From JAHRVQ01 sp963976815 (GTDB lineage: Bacteria; Pseudomonadota; Gammaproteobacteria; Pseudomonadales; Azotimanducaceae), in assembly GCA_963976815.1 (NCBI GenBank), contig CAXBLU010000006.1, forward strand, positions 186,001-250,000: a stretch of DNA of 64,000 nt, written 5' to 3'. Below, in pieces: positions 25,079 through 34,119 of the stretch. Positions within the stretch are counted from its first letter, which is position 1; every line of letters begins with the position of its first letter. Both the position numbers and the translations under genes were made by a program. Below the pieces are notes generated by a model. That model was given only the letters and a program-made list of their open reading frames with translations. It did no database searches and was not told the origin of the DNA.

Positions 25079-26023
25079 ATGAGTAATTCAGATACAAACC
25101 AAAAGCCGGGATTTTTCTCGCGGGTAAAGTCTGGTTTGTCAAAAACGCGATCGAAATTTTCAGAAGGAATGGGTCGGCTCATTCTGGGTGAAAAACAAAT
25201 TGACGACCAACTACTCGAAGACATCGAGACGTTGTTGTTAACCGCTGACGTGGGTGTTCCCGCGACAGCAGAAATTATTGGCGATCTGACTCGTATGGTC
25301 GCAAGAAAGGAGCTTGCCAATTCCGGAGCACTCTACGAGCACCTTCAGTCACAGCTAACCGGAATGCTAAAAGAGGTTGAAGCGCCACTCGTCATTGAAG
25401 GTGAACATCGTCCATTTGTCATCCTGATGGTGGGCGTTAATGGCGCGGGCAAGACCACAACCATCGGCAAGCTCGCTAAACAATTTCAAGCCAAGGGCAA
25501 ATCGGTACTACTCGCTGCAGGAGATACCTACCGTGCAGCGGCCGTAGAACAGCTAAAAGTCTGGGGTGAACGGAATGATGTGGCAGTAATTGCCCAGGGT
25601 ACGGGAGCTGATAGTGCATCGGTTATTTATGATGCCTTGGAAGCAGCTCGGTCACGACAGGTTGATGTGCTGATTGCTGATACGGCTGGTCGCTTGCAGT
25701 CAAAGAAAAATCTGATGGATGAATTATCCAAGATTAAGCGTGTGCTCGGTAAACTGGACGAATCAGCCCCCCATGAAGTCATGCTCGTTCTGGATGCAAC
25801 TACCGGCCAGAATGCGATATCCCAGGCAACACAATTTCAAGCTGCCGTAGATGTCTCCGGCATCACACTGTCGAAGCTTGATGGATCCGCAAAAGGAGGG
25901 GTTATTTTTGCGGTGGCAAAGCAGCTACGGTTACCCATTCGCTTTATTGGTGTCGGGGAAAAAGTTGATGACCTTCGTGAGTTTAGAGCTGAAGAATTTG
26001 TTCAGGCTCTGTTTGAGCAGTAG
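25079..26023 (+). CDS. ftsY: Signal recognition particle receptor FtsY
   Basis: FtsY is the membrane-associated GTPase that receives SRP-ribosome complexes for membrane protein insertion. The 314-residue protein has a short basic N-terminus (MSNSDTNQKPGFFSRVKSGL), without the long acidic A domain of E. coli. The NG domain follows: VGVNGAGKTTTIGKLA (G1), GDTYRAAAVEQL, DVLIADTAGRL (G3) and TLSKLDGSAKGG (G4). The start at 25079 was chosen because upstream codons give an unrelated extension. It heads the ftsY-ftsE-ftsX operon (3-base gap to ftsE). Confidence 0.95.
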   Translation: MSNSDTNQKPGFFSRVKSGLSKTRSKFSEGMGRLILGEKQIDDQLLEDIETLLLTADVGVPATAEIIGDLTRMVARKELANSGALYEHLQSQLTGMLKEVEAPLVIEGEHRPFVILMVGVNGAGKTTTIGKLAKQFQAKGKSVLLAAGDTYRAAAVEQLKVWGERNDVAVIAQGTGADSASVIYDALEAARSRQVDVLIADTAGRLQSKKNLMDELSKIKRVLGKLDESAPHEVMLVLDATTGQNAISQATQFQAAVDVSGITLSKLDGSAKGGVIFAVAKQLRLPIRFIGVGEKVDDLREFRAEEFVQALFEQ

Positions 26024-26026
26024 CTG

Positions 26027-26680
26027 ATGATTCGCTTCGACCAGGTGAGCAAACGTTATGAGGGCGGCAAAGATGCCCTCTCGAGGGTTAGCTTTGAGCT
26101 CGCCGACGCCGAGATGGCATTCCTCACGGGTCACTCCGGGGCCGGTAAAAGCACTTTGATGAAGCTGATCATCATGATGGAACGCCCGAGCCAGGGTCAG
26201 GTCTTTTTACAGAACCAGAATCTAAACCGCCTCGCCCGGCGGCATATACCGCAAATTCGAAGGAATGTTGGGGTGGTATTTCAGAATCATCAACTTCTGT
26301 TTGATCGCACCGTTTTTGACAATGTTGCACTACCGCTGATTGTTGCAGGTTATCAACCCCGTGAAATTGGGCGTCGGGTTCGGGCGGCACTTTCAAAAGT
26401 TGGTTTGTCCGATAAAGAATCTCGCTATCCAGTGGCGCTTTCTGGTGGCGAGCAGCAACGGGTCGGGATTGCGCGAGCTGTGGTTAACAAACCACCGGTA
26501 CTGCTGGCGGACGAGCCCACGGGTAATCTCGATCCCGAGCTGTCGGCCGAAATCATGAATCTATTCCAGCAATTTATGCAGGTGGGTGTCACCATATTGA
26601 TTGCGACCCACGATCTTGAGCTGGTCAAAAAAATGGGGCTACGCCAGTTAACGTTAAACCATGGTCAGTTGAGCGGCTGA
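26027..26680 (+). CDS. ftsE: Cell division ATP-binding protein FtsE
   Basis: FtsE is the ABC ATPase that, with FtsX, regulates septal peptidoglycan hydrolases during division. The 217-residue protein has Walker A GHSGAGKST, the Q loop VVFQNHQLLFDRT, the signature LSGGEQQRVGIARA, Walker B VLLADEPTGNLD and the switch histidine in IATHDLE. Its TGA shares a base with the ftsX ATG. The ftsYEX order is the classical gammaproteobacterial one. Confidence 0.97.
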   Translation: MIRFDQVSKRYEGGKDALSRVSFELADAEMAFLTGHSGAGKSTLMKLIIMMERPSQGQVFLQNQNLNRLARRHIPQIRRNVGVVFQNHQLLFDRTVFDNVALPLIVAGYQPREIGRRVRAALSKVGLSDKESRYPVALSGGEQQRVGIARAVVNKPPVLLADEPTGNLDPELSAEIMNLFQQFMQVGVTILIATHDLELVKKMGLRQLTLNHGQLSG

Positions 26681-27636
26681 TGGTTAAACCAGCAACTAAA
26701 GGTGCCAGCACCCATGCCCTGGGCTTAACTGACAAGGTCAGGTCGGCCGGTGCCCATCACCGCGAGACCTGCCTAAAAACCTTGAGAGATCTTCTTAAAA
26801 ACTGGATGACCAGTTTAATGACCTGGCTGGTGATCGGAATTGCCCTTGCGCTGCCGGCCATACTCTATCTGTTGCTGGCGAATGCCAGTAGCTTTGGGGG
26901 TGGATTTGATGGTACCGCGAGAATTAATTTGTATCTTTCTCGTGGCCCAGATCCGCAACTGATTTTGCAAGCTGTGCAAGCCCAGCCAGAAATCGCCAGT
27001 GCTGACATTATATTTGCGAGTGAGGCCCTGCAGAGTTTTGAGGCTGAGACAGGCTTTGGCAATATTCTCCTTAGTTTGCCGCGCAACCCGTTACCCGATG
27101 TGATTGAAGCCACGCCGTTGGATGTCGCGCCCGCGGAACTGACAATCTTATCGAAGCGGCTAGAAGCGTTGGATGGCGTTGAGCGGGTGGCGATTGATCT
27201 TGAGTGGCTCGAACGGTTGTTTGCGATCCTGGCGCTGGGTGAAAGGTTTATCACAACCCTTGGGCTGTTTCTGTCCCTTGGTGTGGTACTGGCAATTGGC
27301 AATACCATCCGGCTCGCGATTGAAAATCGCCGGGCGGAGATTGAGATCATTAAGCTCGTCGGTGCTACCGACGCATTTGTGCGACGGCCCTTTCTCTATC
27401 TTGGGTTTTGGTATGGATTTGGAGGTGCGCTTGTCGCCTGGATTATGGTGCAGTTGAGTTTGTTGGTGCTGAGTGGGCCAATAAAACAGCTACTAGACTC
27501 CTATCAGAATCAGTTTTCTCTTGAGGGATTAGGCTTTGTCACCACATTTGGTCTTTTTACTGTGGGCATTAGTCTCGGTGTGGCCGGTGCAGCAATTGCT
27601 GTAAGTAGGCACTTACACACCATAGAGCCAACATAA
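26680..27636 (+). CDS. ftsX: Cell division protein FtsX
   Basis: FtsX is the membrane partner of FtsE. The 318-residue protein has a cytoplasmic N-terminus (about 50 residues, rich in basic amino acids) and a first transmembrane helix at about 48-70. A periplasmic loop of about 100 residues contains VEATPLDVAPAELTI, and three more helices lie between about 190 and 310. The GERFITTLGLFLSLGVVLAIGN and RRAEIEIIKLVGATDAFVRRP segments are typical (the latter at the coupling loop). It overlaps ftsE by one base. Confidence 0.95.
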   Translation: MVKPATKGASTHALGLTDKVRSAGAHHRETCLKTLRDLLKNWMTSLMTWLVIGIALALPAILYLLLANASSFGGGFDGTARINLYLSRGPDPQLILQAVQAQPEIASADIIFASEALQSFEAETGFGNILLSLPRNPLPDVIEATPLDVAPAELTILSKRLEALDGVERVAIDLEWLERLFAILALGERFITTLGLFLSLGVVLAIGNTIRLAIENRRAEIEIIKLVGATDAFVRRPFLYLGFWYGFGGALVAWIMVQLSLLVLSGPIKQLLDSYQNQFSLEGLGFVTTFGLFTVGISLGVAGAAIAVSRHLHTIEPT

Positions 27637-27763
27637 ATCAATGAGATTCAGCCTGATTCTACTTTTTGAGTGGGCGCTAGCTGGTGAATAGGGGAATTTA
27701 CGCTATACCTGATATTGATCAAACAAGATGTTAGAATCCGCTCCCCGCGAATAAGAGTTGTTT

Positions 27764-28612
27764 ATGGGTACAAATATTCTGCCGGTGAACGTGCTGTCTC
27801 CTGGTGCAAACCTTGAGGCATACATTCAATCCGTCAATAGCATTCCGATGCTCAGCAAAGATGAAGAAATCGAGCTGGCCAACCGCCTATTTCATGATGA
27901 GGAGCTAGACGCTGCCCGTCAGTTGGTGCTTGGGCATCTTCGGTTTGTTGTTTATGTTGCTCGCTCCTATTCCGGCTACGGCCTCTCTCAGGCAGATCTG
28001 ATTCAGGAAGGTAACGTTGGTTTGATGAAGGCGGTCAAACGGTTTAATCCTGAATATGGTGTTCGCCTGGTATCCTTTGCCGTGCATTGGATCAAAGCTG
28101 AAATGCACGAGTATATTTTAAAGAACTGGCGAATCGTTAAGGTCGCAACAACCAAGGCCCAGCGTAAGCTATTTTTTAATCTCAGAAGCTCAAAGCAACG
28201 TCTTGGCTGGATGAATGACGCCGAGGTGAATCATATTGCTGGAGAGTTAGGGGTTGAACCTGCTCAAGTGAGGCAAATGGAAGGTCGGCTTTCTTCGCGA
28301 GACGAAGCTTTTGACGCGGGTCCCGATGACGAAGAATTTGCGGTCCGCCCTGCCCAGTATGTGACCCGGGATAATGATAATCCTGCGGACATTGTTGAAT
28401 CGAACATCAACAGTGAGCGAGAGCAAGCACAGCTGCATAACGCCTTTGGAAGCCTCGACGACCGCGCTCAGGAAATTGTTAGACGTCGCTGGTTAACCGA
28501 TGACAAATCCACACTGCACGAACTTGCCGCGGAATTCAGCATTTCTGCTGAACGTGTTCGTCAACTCGAACAAAACGCTTTGAAGAAACTGCGTAAACAC
28601 ATTGTCACTTAA
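27764..28612 (+). CDS. rpoH: RNA polymerase heat-shock sigma factor sigma-32
   Basis: RpoH directs transcription of chaperone and protease genes. The 282-residue protein has sigma region 2 (LGHLRFVVYVARSYSGYGLS and DLIQEGNVGLMKAVKRFNPE) and VHWIKAEMHEYILKNWRIVK. The RpoH box QRKLFFNLR follows, then region 4 with SISAERVRQLEQNALKKLR. The start is ATG at 27764 (MGTNILPVNV), preceded by AAGAG; a TTG six bases upstream is also in frame. It lies downstream of ftsX after 127 bases, a conserved position. Temperature-dependent mRNA folding as in E. coli is possible but was not tested. Confidence 0.96.
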   Translation: MGTNILPVNVLSPGANLEAYIQSVNSIPMLSKDEEIELANRLFHDEELDAARQLVLGHLRFVVYVARSYSGYGLSQADLIQEGNVGLMKAVKRFNPEYGVRLVSFAVHWIKAEMHEYILKNWRIVKVATTKAQRKLFFNLRSSKQRLGWMNDAEVNHIAGELGVEPAQVRQMEGRLSSRDEAFDAGPDDEEFAVRPAQYVTRDNDNPADIVESNINSEREQAQLHNAFGSLDDRAQEIVRRRWLTDDKSTLHELAAEFSISAERVRQLEQNALKKLRKHIVT

Positions 28613-28629
28613 CAAGTGATCTAACGCTA

Positions 28630-29013
28630 ATGATCAAAGCCCTACTTGCTTTTGCAGCTCTGTCCGGTTTTATTTCCGTTGCTCTGGGTGCTTTTGGTGC
28701 CCATGGTTTAAAGGACAAGTTAGCCCCTAATCTAATGTCTGCTTTCGAAACGGCAGTGCAGTATCAGGCTATTCATACCCTCGCCATTCTTGCTGTGTGT
28801 CTGTTAAGCCTGCACTTCGGTCGCGGGGTTTGGTTTCAATATTCTGGCCTCAGTTTTGGAATTGGCATATTGCTTTTTAGCGGTAGCCTTTATGGCCTCG
28901 CACTAACGAGTATGCGATGGTTCGGCCCGGTGACACCACTAGGCGGTCTATTTTTTATGATCGGCTGGGCGCTTCTGTTGGTTGCAACCCTCAAACACGT
29001 CACGGATAAGTAA
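28630..29013 (+). CDS. DUF423 (UPF0382, YgdD-like) membrane protein
   Basis: A 127-residue inner-membrane protein of unknown function. Four hydrophobic helices are visible, with family signatures LGAFGAHGLKDKL, FETAVQYQAIHTLAIL, LSFGIGILLFSGSLYGL and TPLGGLFFMIGWALL. The gene follows rpoH by 17 bases, and a small TCACTT/AAGTGA hairpin covers the rpoH stop and the region before its start. It precedes trmB with a 4-base gap, so rpoH-DUF423-trmB may be one transcript. Confidence 0.88.
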   Translation: MIKALLAFAALSGFISVALGAFGAHGLKDKLAPNLMSAFETAVQYQAIHTLAILAVCLLSLHFGRGVWFQYSGLSFGIGILLFSGSLYGLALTSMRWFGPVTPLGGLFFMIGWALLLVATLKHVTDK

Positions 29014-29017
29014 CCCC

Positions 29018-29680
29018 GTGACGGAGCCCCATCGACGACCGATCCGTAGTTTTGTTATTCGCGAAGGACGGATGACACCAGGTCAAAAACGCGCCCTCGA
29101 AGATGCCTGGCCTCGCTATGGTCTTGAAGTCTCCGGCGGTCAATTGGCATTGGAAACATTATTCACGGTGTCCCGGCCTATTATTTGTGAAATTGGTTTT
29201 GGAATGGGTGATTCGCTATTCGAAATGGCGGCCCAGAGCCTGACAAAACAAGCCCAGATAAACTATATTGGCGTTGAAGTGCATCGCCCCGGCGTCGGCC
29301 ATTTGTTGAAACTGGCTCAGGATGCGGGCCTCGATAACCTGAAAGTTTTTGCCGAGGACAGCATTGACGTTTTGACGGATTGTATTCCGCCCAAGAGCCT
29401 CGATGGGATCCAGATATTTTTTCCTGATCCCTGGCATAAAAAGAAGCACCATAAGCGCCGCTTGATTAGCGATAGTTTTGCTCGGCTGTTAGAGAGTCGG
29501 TTAAAGAGCGGCGGTGTATTACATATTGCAACGGATTGGGCCCACTACGCTGAATCCATCGAAGAGACGCTTTCAGGCTGGCGGAAAACCTCGGTGCCTG
29601 AACGGGTGGAAACTAAATATGAACGACGAGGGCTAGGACTCGACCACGAGGTTTTTGATCTTGCTTATGCTGCTCGCTAG
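29018..29680 (+). CDS. trmB: tRNA (guanine-N7-)-methyltransferase
   Basis: TrmB makes 7-methylguanosine at position 46 of tRNA. The 220-residue protein has RPIRSFVIREGRMTPGQKRA, the SAM-binding ICEIGFGMGDSLFEMA, YIGVEVHRPGVGHLL, the catalytic FPDPWHKKKHHKRRLI and HIATDWAHYAESI. The start is GTG at 29018; the frame continues upstream to a TTG at 28982, which would overlap the preceding gene and adds unconserved residues. Its TAG lies in a CTAG that also provides the stop of the convergent hemW gene. Confidence 0.94.
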   Translation: MTEPHRRPIRSFVIREGRMTPGQKRALEDAWPRYGLEVSGGQLALETLFTVSRPIICEIGFGMGDSLFEMAAQSLTKQAQINYIGVEVHRPGVGHLLKLAQDAGLDNLKVFAEDSIDVLTDCIPPKSLDGIQIFFPDPWHKKKHHKRRLISDSFARLLESRLKSGGVLHIATDWAHYAESIEETLSGWRKTSVPERVETKYERRGLGLDHEVFDLAYAAR

Positions 29681-30816
29681 GGTGTGGCTAGCATAAGTAG
29701 TTCGTTCAAGAATTGTAGCCCGCGATCGTTCGGTTTAACTTGATCCCCACTTACTTCCACCAGCCCTTGGGTTACAGCTTCCTGTAAAAAGCCTTCAAGG
29801 GCGGTTTCTGGCAAATTGGTTCTTTCAGCGAAGGTCGATCTGGAAAACCCGGCGCTCATTCTAAGTGTGTTCATTAGATACTCTAACAACATCTCATCTG
29901 GATCAATGACATGCTGAGCAGACTTCTGGGTAGCAAGGTAGTCGGCAGGCAGGCGAGTCTTGGCTGTCCGGAGAATGCGGTCAGGTGAAGAAATTTTGCC
30001 GTGGGCGCCAGCGCCGATACCTAGATAATCCCCGAACTGCCAATAATTCAGATTATGTTTTGCCTGTTGACCGGCCTGTGCGAATGCAGAGACTTCATAG
30101 CGCGCATAACCAGCCTGGTTCAGACGTTCTAATCCGCGTTCGTAGATTTCCCAAAGGGTGTCGTCGTCGGGCAAACTGGGGGGGCGCTTGTAGAATACGG
30201 TATTGGGTTCAATCGTGAGTTGGTACCAGGAAATATGCTCTGGGCCTAATTCAATTGCTGCTTCAAGATCGTCAAGGGCGCCGGCGGGATTTTGATTTGG
30301 CAGGCCGTGCATAAGATCAAGGTTGATATTTTTGAACCCAGCATCCCGAGCGGCATAGTACGCCTGCGTTACCTCGTTAGCAGTATGGATTCTGCCAAGG
30401 GTGGATAGGTGCTGGGCAGAAAAGCTTTGCACGCCAATACTGAGTCGGTTGATACCTGCTGCCTGATACCCTGCAAACTTTCCAAAATCCGTGGTGCCAG
30501 GGTTTGCTTCTAATGTGATTTCACAATCGGATGCGAGCGTGAGCTGATCTCGCAATCCTGCCATAAGTTGAATCATAGACTCTGGTGAGAAGAGGCTGGG
30601 TGTGCCGCCGCCCATAAAAATGGATTCTATTACCCGTTTGTCGAGACCTGGACCGAAGGCGTTAATATCTCTTTGAAGATCCAATAGAAGTGCGTCGACG
30701 TACTGTTGTTCCGGCAAATCACCCTTGGCTTCATGGGAATTAAAATCACAGTAAGGACATTTGCGGACGCACCAGGGGAAGTGTACGTAGAGTGAAAGCG
30801 GGATTCTAATTGTCAT
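29677..30816 (-). CDS. hemW: Radical SAM heme chaperone HemW
   Basis: HemW is a radical SAM protein related to oxygen-independent coproporphyrinogen oxidase that binds and delivers heme rather than oxidising the porphyrin. The 379-residue protein has the iron-sulfur motif CVRKCPYC (CxxxCxxC) near residue 16, then GGGTPSLFSPE and RLSIGVQSF. DLMHGLPNQ follows, with a C-terminal winged-helix-like domain. The start MTIRIPLSLYVHFPWC at 30816 is chosen; it lies inside the end of rdgB (11-base overlap). It is downstream of rdgB, the conserved yggT-rdgB-hemW run. Confidence 0.94.
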   Translation of the reverse strand: MTIRIPLSLYVHFPWCVRKCPYCDFNSHEAKGDLPEQQYVDALLLDLQRDINAFGPGLDKRVIESIFMGGGTPSLFSPESMIQLMAGLRDQLTLASDCEITLEANPGTTDFGKFAGYQAAGINRLSIGVQSFSAQHLSTLGRIHTANEVTQAYYAARDAGFKNINLDLMHGLPNQNPAGALDDLEAAIELGPEHISWYQLTIEPNTVFYKRPPSLPDDDTLWEIYERGLERLNQAGYARYEVSAFAQAGQQAKHNLNYWQFGDYLGIGAGAHGKISSPDRILRTAKTRLPADYLATQKSAQHVIDPDEMLLEYLMNTLRMSAGFSRSTFAERTNLPETALEGFLQEAVTQGLVEVSGDQVKPNDRGLQFLNELLMLATP

Positions 30817-31387
30817 TAAACAATCTATTGAACTCGCGAAGCGCTTTACCACGATGACTATATTGCCGTTTTTCTTCAGCGCTTAATGTTGCGACTGATT
30901 GGCCCAGTTCAGGTACAAAGAACAATGGGTCGTAGCCAAACCCACCGTCTCCATCGGCTTCCGACAGGATCTCACCTTCCCAGGTACCCGAGGCAATAAT
31001 TGGCATGGGGTCGAGCGCATATCTAAGATACACAATGACACAGCGATACCGGGCTGTGCGCTCGGTGGCTGCGTCCATGGCGATGAGCAATTGCCGATTG
31101 TTGTCTGCGTCTGACGCGTCCTCGCCTGCGTACCTTGATGAATAGATGCCGGGCTGCCCCTTTAGATAGTCAACTTCCAACCCAGAATCATCTGCAATAG
31201 ATGGTAAGCCTGATTTCTCGGAGGAATAGCGAGCTTTGATAATGGCGTTCTCAACAAATGTTGTGCCGGTCTCTTCGGGGCTTTCAAGATTAAAGTCAGC
31301 AGCGGTCACAAGTTCAAAATTGTCCGGCAGACAATTTTTCATCTCGTGCACCTTTTTAGTATTGTTGGATGCAAGTATTATTTTCAT
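30806..31387 (-). CDS. rdgB: XTP/dITP diphosphatase (RdgB/HAM1)
   Basis: RdgB removes non-canonical purine triphosphates (XTP, dITP) from the nucleotide pool. The 193-residue protein has the N-terminal ILASNNTKKVHEMKNCLP substrate loop, FVENAIIKARYSSEKSGLPS, the catalytic ADDSGLEVDYLKGQPGIYSSRYAG (split here by length), GGFGYDPLFFVPELG and SHRGKALREF. Its ATG overlaps the stop of the DUF4426 gene. It is near dut, another nucleotide sanitation enzyme, but in a different transcription unit. Confidence 0.95.
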   Translation of the reverse strand: MKIILASNNTKKVHEMKNCLPDNFELVTAADFNLESPEETGTTFVENAIIKARYSSEKSGLPSIADDSGLEVDYLKGQPGIYSSRYAGEDASDADNNRQLLIAMDAATERTARYRCVIVYLRYALDPMPIIASGTWEGEILSEADGDGGFGYDPLFFVPELGQSVATLSAEEKRQYSHRGKALREFNRLFNDN

Positions 31388-31791
31388 CAGTACTGCCTGG
31401 TGAATTGCAGTTCGTAGGCATCCGTCTCGCCAGAGGGCATGACTTGAATGGTGAATCGTAAGCTATCTTTTTCATCAATCAACTGATTCGACAGATAGTA
31501 GATCGCAGACTTCTCTGTGACCTCATCAAACTCCATCGTAAAGAGTTGATTCAAAAGATTGGTGTTGATCCCGGTAACCGTTGCCGGGCTAGGGTTGCCG
31601 TCCTTCAAGATTGATACGTTGGTCACGATCCGGTATTTGGATCTCACAATATTGTGGGCCTGGGCAACTTCCTGTGGAATCAATAGGCTATTGAATGTTG
31701 TGTAGTGGATATCATAGCCCCGCCATTGCACAGTTTCTGCGGCAACCACAGAACTGGACAGTAGGATGAAGCAACCGATAAGGAACCTCAT
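31387..31791 (-). CDS. DUF4426 periplasmic protein
   Basis: A 134-residue protein of unknown function. A signal peptide is clear (MRFLIGCFILLSSSVVAA). The mature part begins ETVQWRGYDIHYTTFNSLLI and looks like an all-beta domain, consistent with DUF4426, which is found between yggT and rdgB in Pseudomonas relatives. It shares one base with rdgB downstream and lies three bases after yggT, so it belongs to the yggT-rdgB-hemW operon. Confidence 0.82.
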   Translation of the reverse strand: MRFLIGCFILLSSSVVAAETVQWRGYDIHYTTFNSLLIPQEVAQAHNIVRSKYRIVTNVSILKDGNPSPATVTGINTNLLNQLFTMEFDEVTEKSAIYYLSNQLIDEKDSLRFTIQVMPSGETDAYELQFTRQY

Positions 31792-31794
31792 TGG

Positions 31795-32388
31795 CTATAG
31801 GCCTATTATCAGTCCATGTGGAATTTGCAGCATTTGGGCCAGGGGCGTAATGACCAAAATTTCGTCGATAATATTGATGAAAACAAAGACCAAAATAATT
31901 GAAAAATCCATGCCTCCCATCGGCGGGAGTAATTTGCGTGCCGGGGCGCAGATGGGCTCCACAATTTGAGTTACCAGGGAAAGTGCCGGGTGGTCGGAGT
32001 GGGGCGCAATCCAGCTGCTGATGACCATAATAATGAGGGCAAAAAAGTAAATGCTAAAGATAATTGAAAAAAGACCCAACATTACCCAGGCGATATAAAT
32101 CGGCATAAAAACCGGTGCTTGCCAGAGCATCATAATCAGCATGACACCAATCAGCTGAACACCAAAAGCGACGGTGAGAGTAGCAAAATCAACACCATAA
32201 ATGGACGGCAAGACACTCCGTAGAGGTCTTATGGCGGGGTCAGTGATCTTAACAATGGATTGGCAGATTGGATTGTAATAGTCAGCCTTTGCGACCTGCA
32301 TCAGGAAGCGCACCATGATAAGAATGGTATAGAGGCCAAAAAAAGTCTGCACCAGATAGACGCCGGCGTTTGCGAGATTTTGTGCCAT
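31795..32388 (-). CDS. yggT: YggT family membrane protein
   Basis: A 197-residue inner-membrane protein with two YggT repeats. Each has a hydrophobic helix pair joined by a conserved loop (YYNPICQSIVKITDPAIRPLRSVLPS; and SLVTQIVEPICAPARKLLPP), quoted here in short form from residues about 37-62 and 140-160. Its precise role is unknown; related proteins in plants and cyanobacteria act in thylakoid or nucleoid organisation, and in E. coli it has been linked to ion or osmotic tolerance. It heads a yggT-DUF4426-rdgB-hemW operon and lies downstream of proC. Confidence 0.92.
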   Translation of the reverse strand: MAQNLANAGVYLVQTFFGLYTILIMVRFLMQVAKADYYNPICQSIVKITDPAIRPLRSVLPSIYGVDFATLTVAFGVQLIGVMLIMMLWQAPVFMPIYIAWVMLGLFSIIFSIYFFALIIMVISSWIAPHSDHPALSLVTQIVEPICAPARKLLPPMGGMDFSIILVFVFINIIDEILVITPLAQMLQIPHGLIIGL

Positions 32389-32479
32389 GGAGATTCCCCG
32401 TTTAGTAAAAAGTGTCGCTAAAACGTTGCTAAAAGATTCTGCTGCTTAGCTTGCGCTGCATATACGAATTATAGCGAAT

Positions 32480-33274
32480 TCAATCGGCAGATAATGCTTT
32501 CGATCGCTCCGCGGCGGCGGATAGGGCCTTGAATATGATTTCTTCAAAGCCATTGTCCTCCATAACCCCGATTGCAGCAGCGGTGGTACCCCCGGGAGAC
32601 GTGACGTTATGTCTTAGTTCCGCCACGGGAATGTCACTCTGCATCGCCATCTTGATTGCCCCGAGCGCGGTTTGTTCTACCAGCGTTTTTGCCACATCGG
32701 GTGCAAGACCAAGTTTTGCGGCCGCGGACTGCATGGCTTCAAGCATTAGGAAAAAGTAAGCGGGCCCACTACCGCTCACGGCGGTGACGGCATCAAGGGA
32801 GGATTCGTTCTCAAACCAGCTAATCTTACCCACTGTCTCAAGCAGGCTGGCGGTCAGTGCTCGCTGATCTTCCGTTACGCCCTTTGCCGCGTACAGGCCG
32901 GTCATACCTTCACCTATCAGTGCAGGTGTATTCGGCATACAGCGAATAATTGCGGTGTCCGAACCTAACCAATTGGCAAGGTTGCTACTGGTAATTCCGG
33001 CAGCGACACTGACAAAGAGTTTGTCCCCTGCCAGGGCTTTGAGGGGTTTGCATATATCACCCATCATATTTGGTTTTACACAGAGCACAATGAGATCAGC
33101 CGCGGTTACGGCTTCCAGGTTGTCGGTTGTGGTTCTCACGCCATCGGGAACCGAAGTGAGCTGGGTTTCGAAAGGGTCCGCCGCCCAGACTTTGCCGGGT
33201 GATCCAGAGGCTAAATAGCCGCCCATTAACGCTTTGGCGATATTGCCGGCGCCGATAAATGCAATTGTGGTCAT
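32480..33274 (-). CDS. proC: Pyrroline-5-carboxylate reductase
   Basis: ProC makes the last step of proline synthesis, reducing pyrroline-5-carboxylate with NAD(P)H. The 264-residue protein has the Rossmann start IAFIGAGNIAKALMGGYLASG, LCVKPNMM, AGITSSNLANWLG, IIRCMPNTPALIGEGMTGLY, and the C-terminal signature HNVTSPGGTTAAAIGVMEDNGF split at the usual place. It overlaps yggS by four bases, the very widely conserved yggS-proC-yggT cluster. Confidence 0.96.
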   Translation of the reverse strand: MTTIAFIGAGNIAKALMGGYLASGSPGKVWAADPFETQLTSVPDGVRTTTDNLEAVTAADLIVLCVKPNMMGDICKPLKALAGDKLFVSVAAGITSSNLANWLGSDTAIIRCMPNTPALIGEGMTGLYAAKGVTEDQRALTASLLETVGKISWFENESSLDAVTAVSGSGPAYFFLMLEAMQSAAAKLGLAPDVAKTLVEQTALGAIKMAMQSDIPVAELRHNVTSPGGTTAAAIGVMEDNGFEEIIFKALSAAAERSKALSAD

Positions 33275-34014
33275 AGGGATTCTCTTGTGCCGAATATGTC
33301 AGTGCCGATTCTGACCCATGTTGCACCTTCCAAAATCGCCGCCTCTAGGTCCTGGGACATGCCGATGGAAAGTTCTGCCTGGGTAGGGCAGTTGGCCTGC
33401 TGCAGTAGTCTGAGCTGCTTAAATGGCTCTCGCTGCAGGGAGGTGCCCTGCCGTTGGGTGGGCAGGGTCATGAGGCCCTGAAGTTCGAGTCGCTCGAAAG
33501 TAGCAATCTCGGGCAACACCAGGGCCAATTCGTGGGGGTGAAAGCCCGACTTGTCTGGGTCATCGTCAATATTAATTTGAAGGAAAATCTTCAGCGGTGG
33601 TTTGTCAGCAGGTCGTTGATTGTTAAGTCGGCGAGCAACCTTGAGGCTTGCCACCGTGTGTACCCAGTCAAAATGTTCTGCAATTGGCCGGGTCTTATTG
33701 GACTGGATGGCGCCAATAAAGTGCCAGATTCCCTTATCTCCTTTGTTGTTCTCACCGTCGCCGCTACTGCTGTGGTTAATCAGTTCGATCTTGGGCAACG
33801 CATCCTGCAGGTAGTTTTCCCCAAAATGCCGTTGGCCGCAAGCCATTGCAGCTAGCACCATAGAAGCAGGTTTTGTTTTACTTACGGCCAATAAATGGAC
33901 CGAATCGGAAGACCTGTGAGCATTTTGACAGGCGATTTTTATCCTAGAATTCACTTTGGCCAGGTTTTCACGGATGGCCGAGTTCCCACCGCCGGTTTCC
34001 AGGGTCTGGGACAA
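33271..34014 (-). CDS. yggS: YggS family PLP homeostasis protein
   Basis: YggS (PLPHP) binds pyridoxal phosphate without known catalysis and keeps PLP and amino-acid pools in balance. Family residues are NLAKVNSRIKIACQN, LLAVSKTKPASMVLAAM (PLP lysine), FGENYLQDALPKI, WHFIGAIQSNKTRPI, LQINIDDDPDKSGFHP and ELSIGMSQDLEAAILEGATWVRIGTDIFG near the end, given here in part. No ATG precedes the conserved core in frame. The nearest alternative is TTG at 34014 (247 residues), without a clear ribosome binding site. The frame remains open to 34176, across the divergent pilT start. The exact start is therefore uncertain. Confidence 0.88.
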   Translation of the reverse strand: MSQTLETGGGNSAIRENLAKVNSRIKIACQNAHRSSDSVHLLAVSKTKPASMVLAAMACGQRHFGENYLQDALPKIELINHSSSGDGENNKGDKGIWHFIGAIQSNKTRPIAEHFDWVHTVASLKVARRLNNQRPADKPPLKIFLQINIDDDPDKSGFHPHELALVLPEIATFERLELQGLMTLPTQRQGTSLQREPFKQLRLLQQANCPTQAELSIGMSQDLEAAILEGATWVRIGTDIFGTRESL

Positions 34015-34119
34015 GTCTTGTGTTGGTGCTTTTTTCAAGAAGGGGAAAGAGTGGTTTATTAGGGGATTCGATAATACTATTAGTTGACCATGAATTCCTG
34101 ATAAGAAAAGGCCCTCTGT

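Noticed and set aside
26865..27350. 161-codon minus-strand frame
   Set aside because: Antisense to ftsX; composition is atypical and there is no homology signal.
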